From positions 372,001 to 436,000 of the forward strand of contig JADJIA010000005.1 in NCBI GenBank assembly GCA_016707285.1: 64,000 bases of DNA, written 5' to 3'. Positions 35,366-42,981 of this stretch are shown piece after piece. The first letter of the stretch is position 1; each line of letters starts with the position of its first letter. Source of the stretch: Ignavibacteriales bacterium. Its GTDB lineage: Bacteria > Bacteroidota > Ignavibacteria > Ignavibacteriales > Ignavibacteriaceae. The notes beneath the pieces are model-generated. The model ran no database searches, had not been told where the DNA came from, and was given only the letters and a program-made list of their open reading frames with translations. Both the position numbers and the translations under genes were made by a program.

Positions 35366-36136
35366 TTATTTCCTCAGGAAAGGAACAAATTTTACCTGCA
35401 TAGCGGTTTGTTTCTCAACTTTTCCATCTTTTTTCTGAAGGATCACAAGTGACTGAATAGTTCCGGCCTGGCCAAGTGGAATGATCATTCTTCCACCTTC
35501 TTTGAGTTGGTCGATCAATGGTTTTGGGACATCTTCAGGCGCAGCCGTTACAATTATTGCATCATAGGGGGCAAATTCTTCCCATCCAAAAAATCCATCA
35601 CCTGCTTTTACTTTGATGTTTTTGTAGCCAAGCGAATCGAGTAATGCTTTTGCGTTGTTCGCCAAATCATCAAAATACTCAATTGTATATACTTCCTTAA
35701 CGATCTCTGCGAGCACTGCCGCCTGATATCCCGATCCCGTTCCAATCTCGAGAACCTTCATCCCTTTTGTTGGATTAACAGCTTCGGTCATGTATGCAAC
35801 TATATAGGGTTGTGAGATAGTCTGGTCGAGACCAATGGGCAAAGCCCCGTCATCGTATGCATATTGCCTGTAGCGTTCGGGAACAAAAAGGTGTCGTTTT
35901 ACACTTCGCATCGACTTAAGCACAACTTCATTTTTGATGCCCCGGGCGACAAGTTGTTCCTGTACCATGGAATCGCGTCTGCCGGAATAAACATCGTTCA
36001 TGTAGGAAGTATCCTTGTTTTCAATGTCAGGAATAAATGCTTCTTTGCCATTGCCATAAACTCCCAGGAAGTAGAGTGCAACGACAATTGCCGCAATTAT
36101 TAATAAAAAAAAGTACTTGTTTTTGAATCTCGCCAT
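35366..36136 (-). CDS. pcm: Protein-L-isoaspartate O-methyltransferase with N-terminal membrane segment
   Basis: 256 residues, about 40 more than cytoplasmic Pcm. The N terminus (MARFKNKYFFLLIIAAIVVALYF) is a basic start plus one hydrophobic helix, a signal or anchor that would place the enzyme outside the cytoplasm. The catalytic domain is standard: VQEQLVARGI, SVKRHLFVPE, IGLDQTISQPYIVA, then the SAM loop VLEIGTGSGYQAAVLAE and VTAAPEDVP. Pcm repairs isoaspartyl residues in aged proteins using S-adenosylmethionine. Divergent from the MalK-like gene, with the palindromic operator between them. Confidence 0.88.
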   Translation of the reverse strand: MARFKNKYFFLLIIAAIVVALYFLGVYGNGKEAFIPDIENKDTSYMNDVYSGRRDSMVQEQLVARGIKNEVVLKSMRSVKRHLFVPERYRQYAYDDGALPIGLDQTISQPYIVAYMTEAVNPTKGMKVLEIGTGSGYQAAVLAEIVKEVYTIEYFDDLANNAKALLDSLGYKNIKVKAGDGFFGWEEFAPYDAIIVTAAPEDVPKPLIDQLKEGGRMIIPLGQAGTIQSLVILQKKDGKVEKQTAMQVKFVPFLRK

Positions 36137-36254
36137 AGAATTCTGAAAAGTGGTGAGTAAAAATAAAAAAGATTACTGAATTTGAGCTAAAAAATGAGAT
36201 AAACGGTGATTTAATATTTATTTTCTCCTCAATATGTTTTATTTTTCGATTATC

Positions 36255-36272
36255 AATGTAAACGTTTACATT
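36255..36272. promoter_or_regulatory. Perfect 18-bp palindrome, LacI/GalR-type operator
   Basis: AATGTAAACGTTTACATT is a perfect inverted repeat. Its 14-base core TGTAAACGTTTACA fits the operator consensus of LacI-family regulators, with the central CG that these proteins intercalate. It lies 16 bases before the ATG of the MalK-type ATPase and 118 bases before pcm. A bound repressor there would block transcription of the ATPase gene. No LacI-family gene is in the window, so the regulator lies elsewhere. Confidence 0.72.
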
Positions 36273-36287
36273 AACGATGAGGATATA

Positions 36288-37400
36288 ATGGCTGAAGTAA
36301 AATTGCGTAACATTTCGAAGAGCTACGAGGGTGGTAACAAAGTGGTTCATTCGATTTCATTGGATATAAAAGACAAAGAATTTGTCGTTTTAGTGGGACC
36401 GTCCGGGTGTGGTAAAACCACAACTTTAAGAATGATAGCCGGACTGGAAGATATCACCGCTGGTGAACTGATGATTGACAATAAGGTTGTAAACAATCTG
36501 CCTCCCAAAGACAGGGATATCGCAATGGTTTTTCAGAATTATGCGCTATATCCTCACATGTCAGTAAAAGAGAATATGTCGTTTGGACTAAAGCTAAGAA
36601 AAATGCCGACTGATGAAATAAATGAACGGGTTACAGAAGCTGCAAAAATTCTTGAACTGGAGGATTATTTAGATAGAAAACCGAAAGCCCTTTCGGGCGG
36701 TCAAAGACAAAGAGTTGCAGTAGGCAGAGCAATTGTAAGGAAACCAAAAGTTTTTCTTTTTGATGAACCCTTGAGTAATCTTGATGCCAAACTTAGAGTT
36801 CAAATGAGAGCAGAGATCTCCCGTCTCCATAAACAACTTGGAGCCACAATGATTTATGTTACTCATGATCAGGTGGAAGCAATGACGATGGGCGACAGAA
36901 TTTGTGTGCTCGATAAGGGATATATCCAACAGTTTGACGAACCGATGAATCTTTATGAACGCCCGGCCAATAAATTTGTAGCAGGATTTATTGGAAGCCC
37001 TTCAATGAATTTTATCTCCGGCAGTCTGACAAAAGAATTGAACGCTTATATTTTTAGCAGTAACAACAAATCATTAAAAGTTGAGTTCAGCCGGCACGAC
37101 TATGAAAAAAGACTTGGAGCCGTTGGAGGATCGGTAATTATCGGAATCAGACCGGAACATTTTAGACCACATTCATTTATTATTAAAGAAGGGGTTAATG
37201 TTGCTGAAGTGGTTTTGGATATGGTTGAATTTATGGGGAATGAAGAATATCTCCATTTTAACCTTGATGGAACAAAATGTGTAGCCAGAGTAAACACAGG
37301 AATCAGGTATAAAACAGGTGACAAGGTTCATCTTGAGTTTGATACGGCAAAAGTACATCTATTTGATGTAGTAACCGGGGAAAATTTACTTTTAGATTAG
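36288..37400 (+). CDS. Sugar ABC transporter ATP-binding protein (MalK/UgpC/MsmK type)
   Basis: 370 residues from the ATG at 36288, chosen because GAGGA lies 5-9 bases upstream. An ATG 54 bases earlier is in frame but would translate through the operator. Walker A GPSGCGKTT near residue 40, Q-loop MVFQNYALYPHM, signature LSGGQRQRVAVGRAIV, Walker B VFLFDEPLSNLD and the switch histidine in YVTHDQVEAM are all present. The C-terminal regulatory OB domain (GIRPEHF) is typical of ATPases that energise sugar importers and can serve several of them. No permease or binding protein is nearby, so it is an orphan, probably shared, ATPase under sugar control. Confidence 0.93.
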   Translation: MAEVKLRNISKSYEGGNKVVHSISLDIKDKEFVVLVGPSGCGKTTTLRMIAGLEDITAGELMIDNKVVNNLPPKDRDIAMVFQNYALYPHMSVKENMSFGLKLRKMPTDEINERVTEAAKILELEDYLDRKPKALSGGQRQRVAVGRAIVRKPKVFLFDEPLSNLDAKLRVQMRAEISRLHKQLGATMIYVTHDQVEAMTMGDRICVLDKGYIQQFDEPMNLYERPANKFVAGFIGSPSMNFISGSLTKELNAYIFSSNNKSLKVEFSRHDYEKRLGAVGGSVIIGIRPEHFRPHSFIIKEGVNVAEVVLDMVEFMGNEEYLHFNLDGTKCVARVNTGIRYKTGDKVHLEFDTAKVHLFDVVTGENLLLD

Positions 37401-37414
37401 ATGAAGAAAAGAAG

Positions 37415-37453
37415 GGGAGTGATAGAGTATTCAAAAATATACTATTCACTCCC
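37415..37453. terminator. Terminator between the ATPase gene and the DUF3298 pair
   Basis: Stem GGGAGTGATAGAGTAT with ATACTATTCACTCCC around a short loop. Read leftward it is followed by a T-rich stretch (TTCTTTTCTTC). It separates convergent genes and probably serves mainly the leftward one. Confidence 0.65.
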
Positions 37454-37465
37454 GCTTGAGATGAA

Positions 37466-38224
37466 TTATTCGAAATAAAAGCTTAGGGGGCCATCTTTTC
37501 TGATAAGATCCTTAAAATCAGAAAATGCTATTTTAACTTCCTGTTGACCCGCTGCGTAAGGTGCAATCTCGTAAGAATTGAACAGAAAATGGAGTGCTCC
37601 ATTGTCGATCATAAAGTTTTCATTAAGTTCAAATTTGCTGTCCTTAAACCAGTAACCTGCCTCGACGAGGTCCTGATCCCCCAACTCATAATCCCTACGG
37701 AATATTTTTTCAGCGATAACATTTAATTTTTCTTTACTTCCCGGAATCAACAAGTCATCCAGTGTAAGCACTTTTTCAGATTGCTCATCGAAATTAAAAT
37801 AGAGAGAAACGCCATTCCCATGAGCTCCACCGGCATATTCCCACTCATTTTTTACAATAGTCACAATATTTGTAGTTGGGAAATAAGCGGAGATATCACT
37901 TGTGAATGTCCAATACATCCCAAAGTCGTCTTCCTGCTCCATTGATTTATATGTTTCGATCATGTCATTTACAGTCTGTTTTACATTGTCGCTTGAAAAT
38001 GGTATCAGACTTGTTACAAGATCATTCAGTTTCACCGCAAATTTGGTATTTCCTTTGTTTTCGTCAAATACCGGCCAGGTTATATCGATTACATATGCGG
38101 AATCTCTTTTAAAAGTTTTGCTGTTATAAATTTCATGAATCTCTTTTTGATCATGGATTACATTTTGAGCTTCAACATTAATAAAAAAGAAAAGCAGGAT
38201 GAGTATTGAAAACAATTTGGTCAT
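37466..38224 (-). CDS. Exported DUF3298-family protein, copy 1
   Basis: 252 residues with a signal peptide (MTKLFSILILLFFFINVEA). The body has the DUF4163/DUF3298 pair: a segment with TNIVTIVKNEWEYAGGAHGN, then TLDDLLIPGS, and near the end APYAAGQQEVKIAFSDFK. Related domains occur in RsiV-type anti-sigma factors, where they bind lysozyme, and in many uncharacterised exported proteins. This protein has no cytoplasmic anti-sigma part. It is 19 bases behind a paralogue with the same layout, so the two come from a tandem duplication. Function unknown. Confidence 0.8.
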   Translation of the reverse strand: MTKLFSILILLFFFINVEAQNVIHDQKEIHEIYNSKTFKRDSAYVIDITWPVFDENKGNTKFAVKLNDLVTSLIPFSSDNVKQTVNDMIETYKSMEQEDDFGMYWTFTSDISAYFPTTNIVTIVKNEWEYAGGAHGNGVSLYFNFDEQSEKVLTLDDLLIPGSKEKLNVIAEKIFRRDYELGDQDLVEAGYWFKDSKFELNENFMIDNGALHFLFNSYEIAPYAAGQQEVKIAFSDFKDLIRKDGPLSFYFE

Positions 38225-38243
38225 TGAGTATATATCCTTGTGA

Positions 38244-39005
38244 TTATTTTGAAAATGATTTTAACAGACCATTTTTATTAATTAACGATTTGATGTTTTT
38301 GTAAGGAATTTCGATTTCGGTGGTGCCGCATGCGTAACAGGCAATTTCATACTCATTGTAGAAGAAGGTAATTCCGGTTTTTGTAAAAAGGAAATTTTCG
38401 TTTAGATGAAATTTGTTGTTATCAAACCAGAATTCACCCTCAAGGCTTTGATTTGGTTTCAGATTCTTCACTTTTCTAAAAATTTTCTCACCCTCGGAAG
38501 TCAATTTTGGTAAAAAATTTGCAGTCATCACATCTTTGAGAGTTAACAATTTTTTGGTTTTAAGATCATAATTTGCATACCATGTCCATGAGCTTCCATG
38601 TGCTCCACCACTATAACCAAATCCGGTGTTTGTAAATGTAACAAGATCTTGTGCAGGATTAGTATAGTGGAGTTTACTCTCCATACTCCATCCCATACCC
38701 ATTCCTTCACCGCCTTCGTAGGCATCTTTATGATCTTGCACATACTTGTTAAATAACCCCTCAGCCGAACCTTCATCGTCAAACAGTATTTTTGCTACTT
38801 GTTGGTTAAGAAAATCAGCGGCTTCAGAGGATGCGCCGGTCCCTGAAAATTTGGGGTATTCAAGAGAAAATTCGAGGAATTTTTCACTTGCCTGTGTCGG
38901 GTTTGAGTAAACTTTCTCAAATTTTTCAATTTTTACAGTGATACCACTTTGACTGAAGACAGTTGAAATCATTCCCGTGAGAATGAGGATTATTAACTTA
39001 AACAT
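38244..39005 (-). CDS. Exported DUF3298-family protein, copy 2
   Basis: 253 residues with a signal peptide (MFKLIILILTGMISTVFS). It has the same domain plan as its neighbour: TNTGFGYSGGAHGSSWTWY, TLKDVMTANFL and YEIACYACGTTEIEIPY align with the matching blocks of the downstream copy, but the sequences have diverged a lot. This copy has an ACYACG cysteine pair where the other has APYAAG. Probably a periplasmic binding protein of unknown ligand, co-transcribed with the other copy. Confidence 0.8.
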   Translation of the reverse strand: MFKLIILILTGMISTVFSQSGITVKIEKFEKVYSNPTQASEKFLEFSLEYPKFSGTGASSEAADFLNQQVAKILFDDEGSAEGLFNKYVQDHKDAYEGGEGMGMGWSMESKLHYTNPAQDLVTFTNTGFGYSGGAHGSSWTWYANYDLKTKKLLTLKDVMTANFLPKLTSEGEKIFRKVKNLKPNQSLEGEFWFDNNKFHLNENFLFTKTGITFFYNEYEIACYACGTTEIEIPYKNIKSLINKNGLLKSFSK

Positions 39006-39100
39006 GATTTTTTCCTTTGATTATATGGGAATGAAATTGTATAAAGATTTATACACCAATTTGATGAAAAGGGTTTCAATGAGTTAAAGAATAATTCTCT

Positions 39101-41104
39101 TTAATCTTCGAGAAGATAACCTTCAGCGAGATCGGGTGTAATATTATTAAGGAATCGGGTTGGTTTTGAAAATGTCATACCCATTTCGCGGTCAAACACT
39201 TTCATTGGATAAGTGATATACAAATTTTGTTTGGCCCGAGTTGAAGCCACATACATCAGTCTTCGCTCTTCTTCCAGTCCTTCGGCAGTTTCAATTGATC
39301 TGATTGAAGGAAAAAAGCCATCGATTGCATGCATGATCACCACAGAATGCCATTCAAGCCCCTTTGCAGAGTGGATAGTGCTCAAAGTAAGTTTTTCATC
39401 CTCTTTGTCGGGACTGTCTAAATCGGAAATCGAGTCAAGAGGTGGTTCAATTGCCATATCGGAGATAAAATCTTCCAGATGATCATACTTCTCCGTAATA
39501 TTTAGTAGTGTATCAATATCTTTTGATCTTTTGTTAAAATCATCATACAGATCTTTAAAGAGCGGATAATAGTAGTCAACGATAGATTGCGTTTTATCGG
39601 TAGGTGAATCGTTTTTTACATACAGTTTCCTCATCACTTCAAGCAACTTCAGGCATTTTGAAGCAAAAACCGACTCTGCCGATGATTCCACTGATTTTGT
39701 AACGCTTACTTTTCCCTCGGAAATCTCTGCCATTATCTTTCTTGCAGTTTTGGGACCAATCCCGGGATGCATCATCAAAATCCGATACCAGCTTACAAGA
39801 TCAAGTGGATTAAGCAATACCCTCATAAATGCGAGGATATCTTTTATATGAGCTGCTTCCACAAATTTGATCCCACCGATTTTAACAAATGGAATATTTG
39901 CTTTGGTGAGTTCAATCTCAAGATCAAAAGAAAAAAATGAAGAACGAAATAACACTGCAATATCAGAAAGTTTTACTCCCTCTTCACGCAACTCCAATAC
40001 TTTTTGCACAATAAACCGACTTTGCATGTTTTCGTTTTCAGATGCAATGATGTAGGGAAGTTCACCATCCGGTCGATAGGAGAATAATGATTTATCATAT
40101 TTCCAAACCGCAGCTTCCTGCACCTTGTTTGCAAAATTTAATATCTGTGGTGTACTTCTGTAGTTTTCTTCAAGTTTTATTAATGTTGTGTCAGGAAACA
40201 GTTCAGGAAACTGCATTATGTTTTTGAAGTTTGCTCCTCTAAACGAATAAATTGATTGAAGATCATCACCAACAACCATAATATTTTTATTTGTTTGAGT
40301 AAGTGATTCCACAAGTTCTGCTTGAAGGTGATTGGTGTCCTGATATTCATCAACCATTATAAAATTGATGGAATCGAGTAATCTAACTGCCGAAGGGGTT
40401 CTCGCAAAAAAGAAATCACGCAAATAGATCAACAAATCATCAAAATCGAGAAGATTATTTTTCTTTTTATACTGGGTGTAAAGGATGTGTAATTCGTTGA
40501 TTCTTTCAATATGTCGCATGAAATGGGGGAATTCTTCATCCACTATTTCATCAATGTGTCTTCCTGTATTCACACTCAGACTGAAAATTTTGAATAGCGT
40601 TTGTTTGTTGGGAAACCTGACTTTTTCGTCCACAGCAGGCAGCTCGGCACGGATAAGGTTTACAACATCCTCGGAATCGCCCTGGTCGAGAATTGTAAAG
40701 TTGGGTTCAAGTCCTGCGGGGATGGCATATCTTCTAAGAATCATATTAGCAAATGAATGAAAAGTGCCACCTTGAATTTTTGAACATCTTTTATCAAGGA
40801 GTAATTCAGCACGGTGCATCATCTCATTTGCAGCTTTACGGGTAAATGTGAGAAGCAGGATTGAGGAGGGGTCGTAACCGATTTCTATCAATCTTGCAAC
40901 CCGATAAACAAGAGTGCGGGTTTTCCCGGAACCCGCACCTGCGATAATAAGATAACTTCCTTCTTCAGCTCTGGCAGCTTCATATTGAGCCGGGTTGAGT
41001 GAGTTTACATAATCGATGGCGAATTTGGATTCGTCATAGGTCTTTATGTATCCCTTGGGAGGTGTAAGGTCCCTTAACTTTATGGTTTTTAGGCTCTTTT
41101 CCAA
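39101..41104 (-). CDS. UvrD/Rep-type superfamily 1 DNA helicase
   Basis: 667 residues. The TTG at 41102-41104 is the only early start in frame, inside the end of the upstream gene (16-base overlap). Helicase motifs appear in order: Q-motif LNPAQYEAA, Walker A IIAGAGSGKTRT, LLTFTRKAA, motif II MVDEYQDTN, VVGDDLQSIYSFRGA, motif IV ENYRST, TIHSAKGLEW and EERRLMYVASTRA. It unwinds DNA 3' to 5' in repair or replication restart. It is somewhat shorter than PcrA/UvrD (about 720-740). The low-efficiency start and the overlap suggest that translation depends on the upstream frame. Confidence 0.92.
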   Translation of the reverse strand: MEKSLKTIKLRDLTPPKGYIKTYDESKFAIDYVNSLNPAQYEAARAEEGSYLIIAGAGSGKTRTLVYRVARLIEIGYDPSSILLLTFTRKAANEMMHRAELLLDKRCSKIQGGTFHSFANMILRRYAIPAGLEPNFTILDQGDSEDVVNLIRAELPAVDEKVRFPNKQTLFKIFSLSVNTGRHIDEIVDEEFPHFMRHIERINELHILYTQYKKKNNLLDFDDLLIYLRDFFFARTPSAVRLLDSINFIMVDEYQDTNHLQAELVESLTQTNKNIMVVGDDLQSIYSFRGANFKNIMQFPELFPDTTLIKLEENYRSTPQILNFANKVQEAAVWKYDKSLFSYRPDGELPYIIASENENMQSRFIVQKVLELREEGVKLSDIAVLFRSSFFSFDLEIELTKANIPFVKIGGIKFVEAAHIKDILAFMRVLLNPLDLVSWYRILMMHPGIGPKTARKIMAEISEGKVSVTKSVESSAESVFASKCLKLLEVMRKLYVKNDSPTDKTQSIVDYYYPLFKDLYDDFNKRSKDIDTLLNITEKYDHLEDFISDMAIEPPLDSISDLDSPDKEDEKLTLSTIHSAKGLEWHSVVIMHAIDGFFPSIRSIETAEGLEEERRLMYVASTRAKQNLYITYPMKVFDREMGMTFSKPTRFLNNITPDLAEGYLLED

Positions 41105-41727
41105 TTCGCTCCGCGTCTCTTTAATATTTCTGCCATAACTATTGCGTTTTTAACCGATTCTGGATTCCTGAGCATAATGGCAAAATTTTTGCTTTTTGTG
41201 CTACTGGTAATATCGAGATTTGCTTCGTGTGAATTGCGTAAGGCATCCTCCTTGTTAGCTGCCGTTTGCCTGTTCAACTCTTCAGTAGAGAGAGGTTCGA
41301 ATGTGTAGTCATCCAGCTTTTTGCTCTGAAAAGTAGATTGCCTGCGAGGCATCTCTCTAATAAGCGGTTCTTTTTTTGTTGCCTGCTTATAGGTCGAAAC
41401 TTCCTGCTTCTCTTTCACAGGTTTTCTTTCGGGTTGTCTCCCGGGCACTTGAGCCTCGGAAGTATAACCATCATCGGGAGTTTTGGGAATTCCCATCTTG
41501 CCAAAAAGTGCCTCTAACTCGGAAAAAGCATCACTCGACCCTACATTCTCGGTTTTCTTTTGAGTGCTGGTATATGTGGTGTACTCCTTTGGTTGCGGTT
41601 TGGGCTGAGTATTCCTCTGCTGCTGCCGCGGCGGGGGAGGCATTTCTTTATTCTTTTTCTTCAATCCACTAAAAATGGAATAAAGAATAAAAAGAGCAAA
41701 AACCAGTATTTGAACAAAATCTTCCAC
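41089..41727 (-). CDS. Single-pass membrane protein with proline/glutamine-rich region, function unknown
   Basis: 212 residues from a GTG at 41725-41727, two bases after the floA stop. One hydrophobic helix at the N terminus (FVQILVFALFILYSIFSGL) is followed by PPPPRQQQRNTQPKPQPK and a long, charged, low-complexity cytoplasmic part. The end is more ordered (FAIMLRNPESVKNAIVMAEI). I do not recognise a named family, though short proteins of this plan occur beside floA-like and helicase genes in this lineage. It may couple FloA membrane patches to something in the cytoplasm; that is speculation. Confidence 0.65.
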   Translation of the reverse strand: MEDFVQILVFALFILYSIFSGLKKKNKEMPPPPRQQQRNTQPKPQPKEYTTYTSTQKKTENVGSSDAFSELEALFGKMGIPKTPDDGYTSEAQVPGRQPERKPVKEKQEVSTYKQATKKEPLIREMPRRQSTFQSKKLDDYTFEPLSTEELNRQTAANKEDALRNSHEANLDITSSTKSKNFAIMLRNPESVKNAIVMAEILKRRGANWKRA

Positions 41728-41729
41728 GA

Positions 41730-42728
41730 CTAATTACCGGGTTTTGATTTCGAATCGTCAGGTCGGGCGATCGACTCACGCATTTGAGTATCTGCCTGAA
41801 CATTTTTTAAATTGTAATAATCCATGATACCAAGATTGCCTGAACGGAAAGCTTCAGCTATTGCTCTCGGAACTTCTGCTTCCGCTTCGATAACTTTTGC
41901 TTTTTGTCTGGCAACTTCGGCGTTCATCTCCTGCTCGAGTGCCACTGCAGCAGCTCTTCTTTCTTCTGCTCTTGCACGGGCTATCTGGAGATCTGCCTGA
42001 GCCTGATCAGCCTGGAGGCTCGCACCAATGTTTGCACCAACATCCACATCAGCAATATCAATTGAAAGAATCTCAAACGCTGTGCCACTGTCAAGTCCTT
42101 TGCTTAACACAACTTTTGATATCGAATCGGGATTTTCAAGCACATGTTTGTGGCTTTCTGAAGAACCGATTGTGGAGACAATACCTTCACCAACCCTTGC
42201 TAAAATTGTCGCTTCACCGGCACCACCCACAAGTCGTTCAATGTTGGTTCTTACAGTGATTCTTGCAACTGCTTTTAGCTGGATACCATCTTTTGCCATA
42301 GCGGCAACAAGTGGTGTCTCAATTACTTTTGGGTTTACTGACATTTTCACAGCTTCAAGTACATCACGACCCGCCAGATCGATTGCGGTTGCTCTCTCAA
42401 AAGTCAGGTTTAATTGAGCTTTGTCAGCAGAGATAAGTGCATTAACCACTTTGTCAACATTTCCACCTGCGAGCATATGAGCTTCAAGTTTTGGGATTTC
42501 CACTTCGATACCTGCTTTTGTCGCAGTAATTTTTGCTCTCACTATTACATGAGGATTTATTTTTCTTAAGCGCATTCCTACAAGATCTTTAAATATTCTG
42601 ACTTTTACGCCCGAAGATAATGCAGTTATCCAGAGACCTACCGGCACAAAATAGAGGAAAAACATTAAAAAGATTAATGCTCCCACGATAAAGAATATGG
42701 TTAGACCGGTAAATATTTCTTTTTCCAT
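41730..42728 (-). CDS. floA: Flotillin-like protein FloA (UPF0365)
   Basis: 332 residues, the normal length for this family. An N-terminal hairpin-type hydrophobic region (LTIFFIVGALIFLMFFLYFVPVGLWI) is followed by a SPFH-like domain (KITATKAGIEVEIP, VNALISADKA) and an alanine- and glutamate-rich coiled coil (ARAEERRAAAVALEQEMNAEVARQ). FloA forms membrane microdomains that organise other membrane proteins. It is the first of the leftward block floA - unknown - helicase, divergent from clpC. The NfeD-type partner often found next to flotillins is absent here. Confidence 0.93.
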   Translation of the reverse strand: MEKEIFTGLTIFFIVGALIFLMFFLYFVPVGLWITALSSGVKVRIFKDLVGMRLRKINPHVIVRAKITATKAGIEVEIPKLEAHMLAGGNVDKVVNALISADKAQLNLTFERATAIDLAGRDVLEAVKMSVNPKVIETPLVAAMAKDGIQLKAVARITVRTNIERLVGGAGEATILARVGEGIVSTIGSSESHKHVLENPDSISKVVLSKGLDSGTAFEILSIDIADVDVGANIGASLQADQAQADLQIARARAEERRAAAVALEQEMNAEVARQKAKVIEAEAEVPRAIAEAFRSGNLGIMDYYNLKNVQADTQMRESIARPDDSKSKPGN

Positions 42729-42981
42729 TATTACACTCCACTAAGATTTGATAAAAACTTCATTCAAGATAATAAAATTCAGTGAATTTACTGATTAAAA
42801 TCGTCATTCCTCTTGAACAAAATTCATTTTTATTTTGTTTAATAATTAACGGGTAAATAATGTTTCACTTTTGGGGCGGTTTGAGGTCAGTTTCTTTAGA
42901 CGGAAATTTGCTTGAATTGCACAAAAACGGAATATTATCTATATTCTATCACTGAATTAATAAAAAACTTAGGAACTGAAA

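Noticed and set aside
36255..36272. Calling the palindrome a CcpA catabolite-responsive element
   Set aside because: The sequence fits the cre consensus, but CcpA belongs to Firmicutes. Only the LacI-family type of site is supported.
42860..42955. A 31-codon open frame in the spacer before clpC (ATG at 42860, TGA at 42953)
   Set aside because: No ribosome site, no recognisable composition and a position over the expected promoter of clpC make it likely to be chance.
42729..42981. A CIRCE or CtsR operator before clpC
   Set aside because: I looked for the TTAGCACTC inverted repeat and the CtsR heptad repeat and found neither.
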